From NCBI GenBank assembly GCA_905215625.1, contig CAJMQQ010000004.1, positions 1 through 64,000 on the forward strand: 64,000 nucleotides of DNA, in the 5' to 3' direction. Each line of letters opens with the position of its first letter. Position 1 is the stretch's first letter. Below, one piece after another: positions 35,219-44,012 of this stretch. The position numbers and the translations under genes are program-made. The notes beneath the pieces were generated by a model that saw nothing but the letters and a program-made list of their open reading frames with translations, did no database searches and was not told where the DNA came from. The stretch is from an uncultured bacterium (GTDB lineage Bacteria > Bacillota > Clostridia > Lachnospirales > Lachnospiraceae).

Positions 35219-36190
35219 TTGAATCTGGTCGTAACAGGGGCCACCAGTTTTCTGGGGGCCCCTATGGCAGAATACTGTTTGGAACAAGGCCACCGGGTGT
35301 TTGCAGTGGTAAGGCCAGCGTCGAAAAACATGGCGCAGGCAGAGGCGCTGCAAATGCGTTTTCCCAGCCGGATGGTTCTGATTCCTATGAATTTAGAAGA
35401 CCTGGAGCATATTCCGGATCTGGTAAAAGAGCCTTGCCAGGTGTGGATTCATTTTGGATGGGACGGAGCCGGAAGCGGAAACCGGACCCAGCAGGCGATT
35501 CAGCAGAAAAATGTAGGAGACAGTCTGTGTGCCTTAAAGGGAGCTGCGGCTTTAGGCTGCCGCCGCTTTTTGTTCAGCGGTTCCCAGGCAGAATACGGCA
35601 TACGGGACAGTCTGATGAAAGAGACAGATTCCTGCCATCCGGTTTCTGAGTATGGCAAGGCAAAAGTGGAGTTTTACCGCCAGGCGGCGGCATGGCTCAG
35701 ACAGCAGGAAGGGACGGAGAAGATGGAGTACGTCCATGCCAGGATTTTCAGCGTCTACGGCCCAGGAGACCATCCCTGGTCCTTGGTGGAAACCTGCAGG
35801 AAGACATTCCTGGCAGAAGGACATATGGAGCTTGGCGACTGTACCCAGCAGTGGAATTTCCTCCACAGGGACGACTGCATCAAAGCCCTATATCGTTTGG
35901 CGATGGCCGAAGAACCCATTGGATTTTCATGGGAACATCAAACCGAAAACGGAATTTACAATGTTTCCGGAACCGAGGAAGAAACCAGACCCCTTAGGGC
36001 TTATGTAGAGGAAATGTACCGTTTGTGCGGGGAAAAGGGGACGTTTCAGTATGGGAAACGGCCGCCCAATGCAGAAGGCCAGGCCAATTTAATCCCATCG
36101 GCAGGGAAACTGCAAAAAACCGTAGGATTTGTACCGGAAATCAGCTTTACGAAGGGATTTTACGATCTGATAGATTGGAGAAAAACATGA
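35219..36190 (+). CDS. NAD(P)-dependent epimerase/dehydratase (SDR)
   Basis: The 323-residue extended SDR starts NLVVTGATSFLG (dinucleotide-binding motif) from a TTG codon preceded by AAGGA. It has FSGSQAEYG and EYGKAK, the catalytic YxxxK. It resembles nucleotide-sugar epimerases and reductases. Its C-terminal sequence is clearly paralogous to the SDR half of the next protein (FSVYGPGDHPW in both). The two start and stop codons overlap (ATGA). Confidence 0.85.
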   Translation: MNLVVTGATSFLGAPMAEYCLEQGHRVFAVVRPASKNMAQAEALQMRFPSRMVLIPMNLEDLEHIPDLVKEPCQVWIHFGWDGAGSGNRTQQAIQQKNVGDSLCALKGAAALGCRRFLFSGSQAEYGIRDSLMKETDSCHPVSEYGKAKVEFYRQAAAWLRQQEGTEKMEYVHARIFSVYGPGDHPWSLVETCRKTFLAEGHMELGDCTQQWNFLHRDDCIKALYRLAMAEEPIGFSWEHQTENGIYNVSGTEEETRPLRAYVEEMYRLCGEKGTFQYGKRPPNAEGQANLIPSAGKLQKTVGFVPEISFTKGFYDLIDWRKT

Positions 36191-38388
36191 TTACAGACAA
36201 AAGACGGACCCATTGTCTGGCCTGCAAAGCCAGACTTTCAGAGAAGCCGCTTCTGACACTGGATGGGATGCCGGCATCAGCTCAGGATATACCGGATGCT
36301 TCCCAGGTAAAAGCGGATAAGGGCATTTCGCTGCACCTTTACCAGTGTCCGGAATGCGGCCTGGTGCAGTTTGACTGCCAGCCGGTAGACTATTACCGGG
36401 ATGTGATCCGATCCGGCGGCTTTTCGACTACGATGGTGGAACTGCGCCGCCGCCAGTATCAACGATTAATAGAAGGGTATGGGCTGGAAGGCAAAAAGAT
36501 TCTGGAAGCCGGCTGCGGCAGAGGCGAGTTTTTGTCAGTCCTGGGGGAATTTCCAGTTCAGGCCTATGGCATTGAACACAGAGAAGATCTGGTAGAAATA
36601 GCCCGAAAGGATGGACTTTCTGTGTGGAGACAGTTCACAGAGGATGAAAATACCGTTTTGGAAGGCCCTGAAAGCCAGCCGCCTTACGACGCCTTTCTTT
36701 CTTTTAACTTTTTAGAGCACCAGCCGGAACCGGGTAAAATGCTCCGGTGTATCTGGAACAACCTGACAGAGGGCGGGCTGGGTCTGGTGACAGTTCCCAG
36801 TTTTGAGTATATATTAGAATATAACGGCTATTATGAACTGATACGGGATCATCTGGCCTACTATACCTTTGACACCCTGAGAAACCTCATGGAAGACAAT
36901 GGTTTTCAGGTATTAGAAGAAGAGATGGTAAACAGAGATACCTTATCCGTTATTGTCAAAAAAGTTGGGATGCCGGAAAAAGACAGCCATAACGTGGGCA
37001 AAAAAGGCTGTCCGGCAGACATAAGCGGACTTCTTGCCAGCCGCCAGTCCATTGACCAGGAAGTCAACCGGCTGGTGGACCGCCTTCACAAAGAAGGGAA
37101 AACATTGGCAATCTGGGGAGCCAGCCACCAGGGCTTTACTCTGGCTGCTACAACCAGGCTGGGGGATAAGGTTCAGTATATGATGGATTCTGCGCCCTTT
37201 AAACAGGGACGGTTTGCGCCGGCTTCCCATATCCCGATTGTGGCGCCGGATCATTTCCTGGAAGAACCATCCGACGCGATTCTGATTGTGGCGCCTGGTT
37301 ATACCGATGAGATTGCAGAAATCATACGAAATAAATATAGCTTTGGTCCATCTGGAGAAGCAACACAGATTTTAACCCTTCGTACCAGCCATATTGAAGA
37401 TATTACGGTTCCGGAAGAAACGTGCATAAAAAGCGGTCAGGAAAGGGTCGTAATCACGGGCGCAACGGGATTTATCGGGCGCAATCTGGCCTCCCTTTAT
37501 CTGGAAAAGGGAGATTTGGTTTATGCCCTGGTGCGGCCAGATTCCCCTAATTTAGCGAAGCTTCCCAGACATAAAAATCTGATTCAGGTACCTTGCGACC
37601 TGGAACACGTTTCCAGTTGCGTGGATAAAATTGGAAAGGCGGACGCCTTTTTCCACCTGGCCTGGGGCGGGGTCAACCGCCAGGAAATAGATTCCCCCAA
37701 GGTGCAGAAGAAAAACATCGAAAGTTCCATAGAGTGCGTAAAAGCAGCGGCCAGATTACAGTGCCGGATCTTTATGGACGCTGGTTCCAGAGTGGAGTAC
37801 GGCATTACAGAAGACGGAAGAATGCAGGAAGATATGGAATGCCATCCGGTAAATGAGTACGGAAAAGCCAAGTTAAGCTTCTACAAACAGGCAGCTCCGC
37901 TTTGCAGAGAGTATGGAATGACCTATTTTCACCTGCGATTTTTCAGCGTTTACGGCCCAGGGGATCATCCCTGGTCGATTATATCCACCCTGACGAGGGA
38001 ACTTCCAAAGGGAGAAACCGTATCGTTAAGCGCCTGCAGGCACCGATGGAATTTTATGTATATCAGGGATGCGGCAGAAGCAGTTTACCAGCTTCATCAA
38101 AGCGCCAGACAGATACAGCCAGAGGATAAACAGTCCGGTCTTGCAGTCAATATTGCAGGCAGGGACACAAGGGTGCTGAAAGAATTTGTGGAGGAAATCC
38201 ATGAGATCGCAGGGGGAAGAGGCAGACTGGAATACGGCACCTTTGTCCAGGCAAAAGAAGGGGCTCTGTCTGTATGTCCGGATATTTCCAGGCTGGAGAC
38301 CTTGACAAAAGGGGCCTGGAAAGAACAATATTCCTTTTGCAGGGGCATTGAAGAAACCATGAGGAAAGAAGAGAAAACGCAGGAATGA
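36187..38388 (+). CDS. C-methyltransferase fused to an SDR epimerase
   Basis: The 733-residue fusion begins at the ATG overlapping the previous stop; the longer open frame is not needed. Residues 1 to about 60 form a zinc-binding region (CLACKA and CPECG). A SAM methyltransferase (EAGCGRGEFL) and the C-terminal domain of sugar C-methyltransferases such as NovU/TylC3 (IWGASHQGF) follow, to about residue 400. The rest is an SDR with GATGFIGRNL, DAGSRVEYG and EYGKAK. Together these would C-methylate a 4-keto nucleotide sugar and then epimerise or reduce it. I do not recall this fusion as common. Confidence 0.85.
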   Translation: MITDKRRTHCLACKARLSEKPLLTLDGMPASAQDIPDASQVKADKGISLHLYQCPECGLVQFDCQPVDYYRDVIRSGGFSTTMVELRRRQYQRLIEGYGLEGKKILEAGCGRGEFLSVLGEFPVQAYGIEHREDLVEIARKDGLSVWRQFTEDENTVLEGPESQPPYDAFLSFNFLEHQPEPGKMLRCIWNNLTEGGLGLVTVPSFEYILEYNGYYELIRDHLAYYTFDTLRNLMEDNGFQVLEEEMVNRDTLSVIVKKVGMPEKDSHNVGKKGCPADISGLLASRQSIDQEVNRLVDRLHKEGKTLAIWGASHQGFTLAATTRLGDKVQYMMDSAPFKQGRFAPASHIPIVAPDHFLEEPSDAILIVAPGYTDEIAEIIRNKYSFGPSGEATQILTLRTSHIEDITVPEETCIKSGQERVVITGATGFIGRNLASLYLEKGDLVYALVRPDSPNLAKLPRHKNLIQVPCDLEHVSSCVDKIGKADAFFHLAWGGVNRQEIDSPKVQKKNIESSIECVKAAARLQCRIFMDAGSRVEYGITEDGRMQEDMECHPVNEYGKAKLSFYKQAAPLCREYGMTYFHLRFFSVYGPGDHPWSIISTLTRELPKGETVSLSACRHRWNFMYIRDAAEAVYQLHQSARQIQPEDKQSGLAVNIAGRDTRVLKEFVEEIHEIAGGRGRLEYGTFVQAKEGALSVCPDISRLETLTKGAWKEQYSFCRGIEETMRKEEKTQE

Positions 38389-39341
38389 AAAAGATTAGTA
38401 TATTGATTCCATGTTACAACGAAGAAGAAAATGTAGGCCCAATCAGTCAGGCAGTTGTGTCCATTCTGGAGAGAGAACTTCCCCAGTATGATTATGAGCT
38501 GATTTTTATTGACAATGATTCCCGGGACAATACCAGACCTCTGATTCGGGAACTTTGCAGGCAGAATCCGAAAATCAAGGCGATTTTCAATGCCAAAAAC
38601 TTTGGCCAGTTTAACTCCCCTTATTACGGAATGCTGCAGATAACCGGCGACTGTGTCATTGAGATGGTGGCGGATTTCCAGGATCCGGTGGAGCTGATTC
38701 CTCAGTACGTCCATGCATGGGAAGAAGGGTACAAAATCGTCATTGGAATCAAAACCAGCAGCAAAGAAAATCCGGTTATGTACTGGCTCAGAAGCTGCTA
38801 TTATAAGATGATAAAGAAGTTTTCAGACGTGGAACAGATTGAACATTTTACCGGTTCCGGTCTGTATGACAGAGACTTTATCGAAGTGTTAAGAGACTTA
38901 AATGACCCAACCCCATTCCTTCGGGGCATTGTGGCAGAGCTGGGATATAAGCGCAAGGAAATCCCTTATGAGCAGCCAAAGCGCAGGGCAGGACATACGA
39001 AAAATAACTTTTTCAGCCTGTTTGACGCAGCTATGTTAAGCATTACTTCTTATACTAAGACAGGACTGCGGATTGCAACTATTTTCGGAAGTATCTGTTC
39101 CTTTTTAAGTATTCTGGTAGCGCTTATTTACCTGGTTATGAAACTGATTTGGTGGGATCGGTTTCCGGCTGGCATGGCGCCTCTGCTGATAGGAATGTGC
39201 GTCCTGGGTTCCATCCAGATTTTCTTTATCGGTCTGGTGGGAGAATACATTTTAAGTATCAATCAGAGAGTGATGCACAGACCTCTGGTAATTGAGGAAG
39301 AGCGAATCAACTTTGATGCCAAAGACGCGGAAAATAAGTAA
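38385..39341 (+). CDS. GtrB/DPM-like GT2 with C-terminal membrane helices
   Basis: The 318-residue protein has a GT2 domain (ISILIPCYNEEENV, DNDSRDNTR, EMVADFQDP in place of the classical DXD) and two C-terminal hydrophobic helices. It probably forms a polyprenyl-phosphate sugar or acts at the membrane. The ATG overlaps the preceding stop by 4 bp, giving translational coupling. A partner GT39/GtrC-type transferase is not seen in this locus. Confidence 0.85.
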   Translation: MKKISILIPCYNEEENVGPISQAVVSILERELPQYDYELIFIDNDSRDNTRPLIRELCRQNPKIKAIFNAKNFGQFNSPYYGMLQITGDCVIEMVADFQDPVELIPQYVHAWEEGYKIVIGIKTSSKENPVMYWLRSCYYKMIKKFSDVEQIEHFTGSGLYDRDFIEVLRDLNDPTPFLRGIVAELGYKRKEIPYEQPKRRAGHTKNNFFSLFDAAMLSITSYTKTGLRIATIFGSICSFLSILVALIYLVMKLIWWDRFPAGMAPLLIGMCVLGSIQIFFIGLVGEYILSINQRVMHRPLVIEEERINFDAKDAENK

Positions 39342-39356
39342 GCACGGAGAAAGTAT

Positions 39357-41570
39357 ATGAGATATAACGTAGATGTGGTGCGGATTCGGGAAAATTCCAT
39401 TACCTTAAATGGCTGGGCAATCGGAAAAACACCGGAAGAAGAGGTGAAATTTTCTATCGAAGATGCATCGAAGAAACCAATCACATTTCAATATGTGCCG
39501 ACCAGAAGAGACGATGTAAGCCAGATTTATTTTAAGAAGATTATTGATAAAGATTTTGGTTTTGACATCCGCTTTGAATATGAAAGAGGCTGTGATTACT
39601 ATCTGGTAATCCAGTGCGGCAGCCGCAAGGCGCGGATTAAATATAATGAAGAGTTAATCGCCAAAAGAACCAGCGTTGCCTACAAAAGACGGCAGAAAAT
39701 CAAGGACTTGATGAATATGGAAACTGTCCGGGTGGCCGTGGATTTCTGGAAGGATAATGGCTTAAAGGCGCTGATTTTAAAGTCCCGTCATAAGCTTCAG
39801 GGAATCGACAATGACTATGATTACAGTGAATGGTATGAGCTGACCAAGCCGACGGAGGAAGAACTGGCGGCCCAGAAAAAGGCTCATTTTGACTATGAAC
39901 CAAGGCTTTCCATTGTGATTCCGGCCTATAAGACGCCAGAGCGTTATTTAAAAGAAATGCTCCAGTCCATTAAGGCTCAGACTTATACCAACTGGGAGGT
40001 CTGCGTGGCAGATGGAAGCCCGAAGGGAGAGAGTTCGGAACGGGTTTTAAAGAAATTTGCCGAGCTGGACAAGCGGTTTAAATACGTGATTTTAGGAGAA
40101 AATAAAGGGATTTCCGGCAACACCAATGCAGCTATGGAGATGGCGTCCGGGGACTTTATCGTACTGGCGGATCATGATGACACCATTCCGCCAAATGCGC
40201 TGTATGAGTGCGTCAAAGCCATTAATCTGGATCCGGAAATAGACGTGGTTTATTCCGATGAAGACAAGCTGGATATGGATGGAAAAGCCCTGTTTGACCC
40301 GCATTTTAAGCCGGATTTTAACCCGGATTTACTGACCAGCGTCAACTATATCTGCCATTTATTTGTGGTAAACAGGGATCTGGCAGAAGCCGTGGGAGGA
40401 TTCCGTCAGGAGTTTGACGGCGCCCAGGATTACGACTTTATTTTCCGGTGTACCGAGGCGGCCAGACGGATTTATCATATCCCCAAAGTATTGTACCACT
40501 GGCGGTGTCACCAGAACTCCACGGCCAGCAATCCGGAGAGCAAGATGTACGCTTTTGAGGCAGGATCCAGAGCGATTAAAGCCCATTTTGAGCGGCTGGG
40601 CATTGGCGTTGAGTCTGTAGAAAAAGGCGTGGATTATGGGATTTACCATACCAGATTCACATTAAAAGGAGAGCCTTTGGTATCGGTGATTATCCCTAAT
40701 AAGGATCACCATCCGGATTTGGATTTGTGTATCCGGTCTTTGCTGGAGAAGGGAACCTATAAAAATCTGGAATTTATTGTTATCGAAAATAACAGTACAG
40801 AAAAAGCGACGTTTGAGTATTACGAAAAGATTCAAAAAGAGTTTTCCAATGTAAAAGTGGTAACCTGGAAGGAAGGATTTAACTTTTCTGCCATCAATAA
40901 TTTCGGCGTCCAGTTTGCAAAAGGAGAGTATCTGCTGTTCTTAAATAACGATACCGAGATTATTGAAAAAGATGTGATTCAGGAAATGCTGGGATACTGC
41001 CAGCGGGAAGACGTGGGAGCAGTAGGAGCAAGACTTCTTTATCAGGATGACACCATCCAGCACGCAGGCGTGGTAGTAGGCTTCGGCGGAATTGCCGGAC
41101 ATACGTTTATCGGCCTTCACAGGGCGGAAAACAGCTATTTCCACAGAGCCATGTGCGCCCAGGATTACAGCGCGGTAACGGCGGCCTGCCTGATGACCAA
41201 ACGGAGCCTGTTTGACCAGGTTGGAGGGTTTACAGAAGAGCTGGCAGTGGCTTTTAACGACATTGATTTTTGCATGAAAATCCGTTCTTTGGGAAAATTG
41301 GTGGTTTACAATCCGTATGCGTTGCTGTATCATTATGAATCGAAGTCCAGAGGATTAGAGGACACGCCGGAGAAAGTGGCCAGATTTAATCGGGAGATTG
41401 CCATTTTCGCAAAGCGGTGGCCGGATATTTTGAAAAATGGAGACCCTTACTACAACCCCAACCTGACTTTGAGAAAGTCTAATTTTGCACTGAGAGACCT
41501 GAAAAAAGAAAAAATCGGGGAACCCTATCAGTTAGAGGTGGATGTAGAAAAAGAGGCAGACACAGATTAA
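39357..41570 (+). CDS. Large glycosyltransferase with two GT2 domains
   Basis: The 737-residue protein has an N-terminal beta-rich region of about 130 residues. The first GT2 domain (about 180-420) carries LSIVIPAYKTPERYL, DGSPKGES and LADHDD. The second (about 435-690) carries VSVIIPNKDHHPDL, ENNSTE and LNNDTEI. This architecture is typical of rhamnan and O-antigen chain enzymes that make two successive linkages or a repeat unit. The DXD equivalents of both domains are intact. It is encoded between two other GT2 genes in the operon. Confidence 0.87.
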   Translation: MRYNVDVVRIRENSITLNGWAIGKTPEEEVKFSIEDASKKPITFQYVPTRRDDVSQIYFKKIIDKDFGFDIRFEYERGCDYYLVIQCGSRKARIKYNEELIAKRTSVAYKRRQKIKDLMNMETVRVAVDFWKDNGLKALILKSRHKLQGIDNDYDYSEWYELTKPTEEELAAQKKAHFDYEPRLSIVIPAYKTPERYLKEMLQSIKAQTYTNWEVCVADGSPKGESSERVLKKFAELDKRFKYVILGENKGISGNTNAAMEMASGDFIVLADHDDTIPPNALYECVKAINLDPEIDVVYSDEDKLDMDGKALFDPHFKPDFNPDLLTSVNYICHLFVVNRDLAEAVGGFRQEFDGAQDYDFIFRCTEAARRIYHIPKVLYHWRCHQNSTASNPESKMYAFEAGSRAIKAHFERLGIGVESVEKGVDYGIYHTRFTLKGEPLVSVIIPNKDHHPDLDLCIRSLLEKGTYKNLEFIVIENNSTEKATFEYYEKIQKEFSNVKVVTWKEGFNFSAINNFGVQFAKGEYLLFLNNDTEIIEKDVIQEMLGYCQREDVGAVGARLLYQDDTIQHAGVVVGFGGIAGHTFIGLHRAENSYFHRAMCAQDYSAVTAACLMTKRSLFDQVGGFTEELAVAFNDIDFCMKIRSLGKLVVYNPYALLYHYESKSRGLEDTPEKVARFNREIAIFAKRWPDILKNGDPYYNPNLTLRKSNFALRDLKKEKIGEPYQLEVDVEKEADTD

Positions 41571-41572
41571 AT

Positions 41573-42559
41573 ATGAAAGTAACGATTATTATCCCTAATT
41601 ACAATGGCCTTGCGTTTATGGAACCCTGCATGAAGGCGCTGGACAACCAGAATTTTAAGGATTTTTCCGTTTTGGTGGTAGACAACGGCTCTACGGACGG
41701 CAGTGTGGAGTGGCTGAAAGAACATGGAATCCCTGCTGTCTTTTTAAAGACCAACACCGGTTTTTCCGGCGCAGTCAATGTGGGAATCAAAAAGGCTGCA
41801 ACGCCATATGTGATTTTATTAAACAATGACACAAAAGCAGATCCCGACTATGTAGGGGAACTGGTGAGGGCCATTGAAGCTTCGCCTAAGATCTTTTCGG
41901 TCAGCAGCCGGATGATCCAGATGTACCATCCGGATTTGATGGATGATGCCGGAGATATGTACAGCGTCTTAGGCTGGGCCTACCAGAGAGGCGTAGGACA
42001 GCCTTTAGAACGCTACAATAAGCCGTTCCGGATCTTTTCTGCCTGTGCAGGAGCCGCCATTTATAGGCGCCAGGTATTTGAAGAGATTGGATATTTTGAT
42101 GAAATGCATTTTGCCTACCTGGAAGATATTGATGTAGGCTACCGGGCAAAGCTTTATGGATACGACAACGTGTACTGCCCGACAGCCAGGATCTTCCACG
42201 TTGGAAGCGGAACCAGCGGTTCCAAATACAATTCCTTTAAAGTAAAGCTGGCGGCCAGAAATAATGTCTATCTGAATTATAAAAATATGCCGGCAGGGCA
42301 GCTTTTGCTAAATGCCCTTCCCATTGGAGCAGGAATTGCTTTAAAATACCAGTTCTTTAAAAAGCGTGGTTTTGCAGAAGACTATCTGGAAGGACTGAGA
42401 GAGGGAATCCGGACAGCAAAAACGTGCAGGAAGGTTCCATTTTCTCCAAGACGCTTAGGCCGGTATGCGGCTATTGAGCTGGAGCTGATTGCCGGTACAT
42501 TTTTGTATGTTTATGAATTTTCCAGACGCAGGCTTGGAAAACGACGAGAAGGAAACTAA
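41573..42559 (+). CDS. GT2 glycosyltransferase, rhamnosyltransferase-like
   Basis: The 328-residue protein has VTIIIPNYNGLAFM, DNGSTDGSVEWL, LNNDTKADPDY (metal site) and AYLEDIDVGYRAKLYGYDN. These are hallmarks of the WbbL/RfbN-like rhamnosyltransferase branch of GT2. The donor assignment is by resemblance only. Two bases separate it from the preceding stop codon. Confidence 0.83.
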   Translation: MKVTIIIPNYNGLAFMEPCMKALDNQNFKDFSVLVVDNGSTDGSVEWLKEHGIPAVFLKTNTGFSGAVNVGIKKAATPYVILLNNDTKADPDYVGELVRAIEASPKIFSVSSRMIQMYHPDLMDDAGDMYSVLGWAYQRGVGQPLERYNKPFRIFSACAGAAIYRRQVFEEIGYFDEMHFAYLEDIDVGYRAKLYGYDNVYCPTARIFHVGSGTSGSKYNSFKVKLAARNNVYLNYKNMPAGQLLLNALPIGAGIALKYQFFKKRGFAEDYLEGLREGIRTAKTCRKVPFSPRRLGRYAAIELELIAGTFLYVYEFSRRRLGKRREGN

Positions 42560-42571
42560 GGTGATAAAACC

Positions 42572-43990
42572 ATGATAAAAGACAACCAGAAACGGTTTAA
42601 CCGGTTCCATGTGATATTAGACGCCCTGGTAACAGCGGTGGCCTATATCCTGGCATGGTATCTGATGCTGGAAGCCAAGATTTTTCCAGTCCAGGGACAA
42701 GTTTTGGCTCCAAAGTATTATTTTCTGGTATTGATTTTCATTATACCAGGGTATCTGCTTTTATATGGAATATTTCATCTCTATACCCCTAAGCGGGTAC
42801 AGGGAAGGCGGGTGGAGTTTGCCAATATCTGCAAGGCTAATACAATCGGCCTGCTGGTGTTTACGATGGTGCTGTTTGCCATCCGGAATAAAAGCCCGTT
42901 TTTAAATGAGTTTGCGACCAGAGTGATTCTGGCCTTCTTTATCCTGAACATTGTGCTGGAAACTGCAGAACGCAACGCCATCCGTATGGTGCTCCGTTCT
43001 CTCCGATCAAAAGGATATAACCAGAAACACATTCTGCTGATTGGTTACAGCCGTGCGGCGGAAGGATTCATTGACCGGGTAATTGCCAATCCAGAGTGGG
43101 GATACCGGATCAGGGGAATTTTGGACGATCAGCGGGATCTGGGGACGGAGTACCGCCACATTCCGATTGTAGGAAGGATTTCCCAGCTCAATGATTTCCT
43201 GGAAACCAATACATTGGATGAGATTGCCATTACGTTAAGTATTAGCGAATACGCCAATCTGGAGCAGATTGTGGCTGCCTGCGAAAAATCAGGGGTTCAC
43301 ACCAAGTTCATTCCGGATTATAATAACTTCATTCCGACCAGACCTTATACAGAAGATTTGCAGGGACTTCCGGTTATTCATATCCGCCATGTGCCGCTGA
43401 CCAATCTGTTAAATGCGACGATAAAACGATGTGTAGACATTGCAGGGGCATTAGTTGGATTAATTCTGTTTTCACCGGTTATGCTGGTGACGGCGTTCCT
43501 GATTAAGCTGACTTCTCCTGGGCCAGTATTTTTCAGCCAGGAGCGGGTAGGACTTCACAACCGGACGTTTAAGATGTATAAATTCCGGTCTATGGAAGTC
43601 CAGAAGCCTTCCGAGGAAAAGTCAAAATGGACGACTCCCCATGACCCGAGGGTGACTCCGGTAGGAAGATTTATCCGGAAGACCAGCATTGATGAAATGC
43701 CGCAGTTTTTCAACATTTTAATTGGAGATATGAGTCTGGTAGGGCCTCGTCCCGAAAGACCGTTTTTTGTAGAGCGTTTTAAAGAAGAGATTCCCAGATA
43801 TATGATTAAGCATCAGGTCCGCCCCGGACTTACTGGCTGGGCCCAGGTCAATGGTTATCGGGGAGACACTTCGATTACCAAGAGAATTGAGCATGACCTA
43901 TATTATATTGAAAATTGGAGCCTTGGATTTGATTTTAAAATTATGTTTTTGACCATCTTTAAAGGCTTTATTAATAAAAATGCTTATTAG
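42572..43990 (+). CDS. Undecaprenyl-phosphate glucose/galactose phosphotransferase (WcaJ-like)
   Basis: The 472-residue protein has about four N-terminal membrane helices, a CoA-binding-like domain (HILLIGYSRAAEGFIDRV) and a C-terminal sugar transferase domain. That domain carries FFSQERVGLHNRTF, KFRSM, TSIDEMPQFFNIL, MSLVGPRPERP and RPGLTGWAQVNGYRG. It transfers a hexose-1-phosphate to undecaprenyl phosphate. It is the second initiating enzyme of the window and the last biosynthetic gene before the LCP protein. Confidence 0.9.
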   Translation: MIKDNQKRFNRFHVILDALVTAVAYILAWYLMLEAKIFPVQGQVLAPKYYFLVLIFIIPGYLLLYGIFHLYTPKRVQGRRVEFANICKANTIGLLVFTMVLFAIRNKSPFLNEFATRVILAFFILNIVLETAERNAIRMVLRSLRSKGYNQKHILLIGYSRAAEGFIDRVIANPEWGYRIRGILDDQRDLGTEYRHIPIVGRISQLNDFLETNTLDEIAITLSISEYANLEQIVAACEKSGVHTKFIPDYNNFIPTRPYTEDLQGLPVIHIRHVPLTNLLNATIKRCVDIAGALVGLILFSPVMLVTAFLIKLTSPGPVFFSQERVGLHNRTFKMYKFRSMEVQKPSEEKSKWTTPHDPRVTPVGRFIRKTSIDEMPQFFNILIGDMSLVGPRPERPFFVERFKEEIPRYMIKHQVRPGLTGWAQVNGYRGDTSITKRIEHDLYYIENWSLGFDFKIMFLTIFKGFINKNAY

Positions 43991-44012
43991 TTTCGTGCAG
44001 TGAGGTTGATTT

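Noticed and set aside
36025..36186. 54-codon N-terminal extension of the methyltransferase-SDR fusion
   Set aside because: It overlaps the preceding SDR gene, has no ribosome site, and the ATGA junction at 36187 gives the conserved zinc-binding start.
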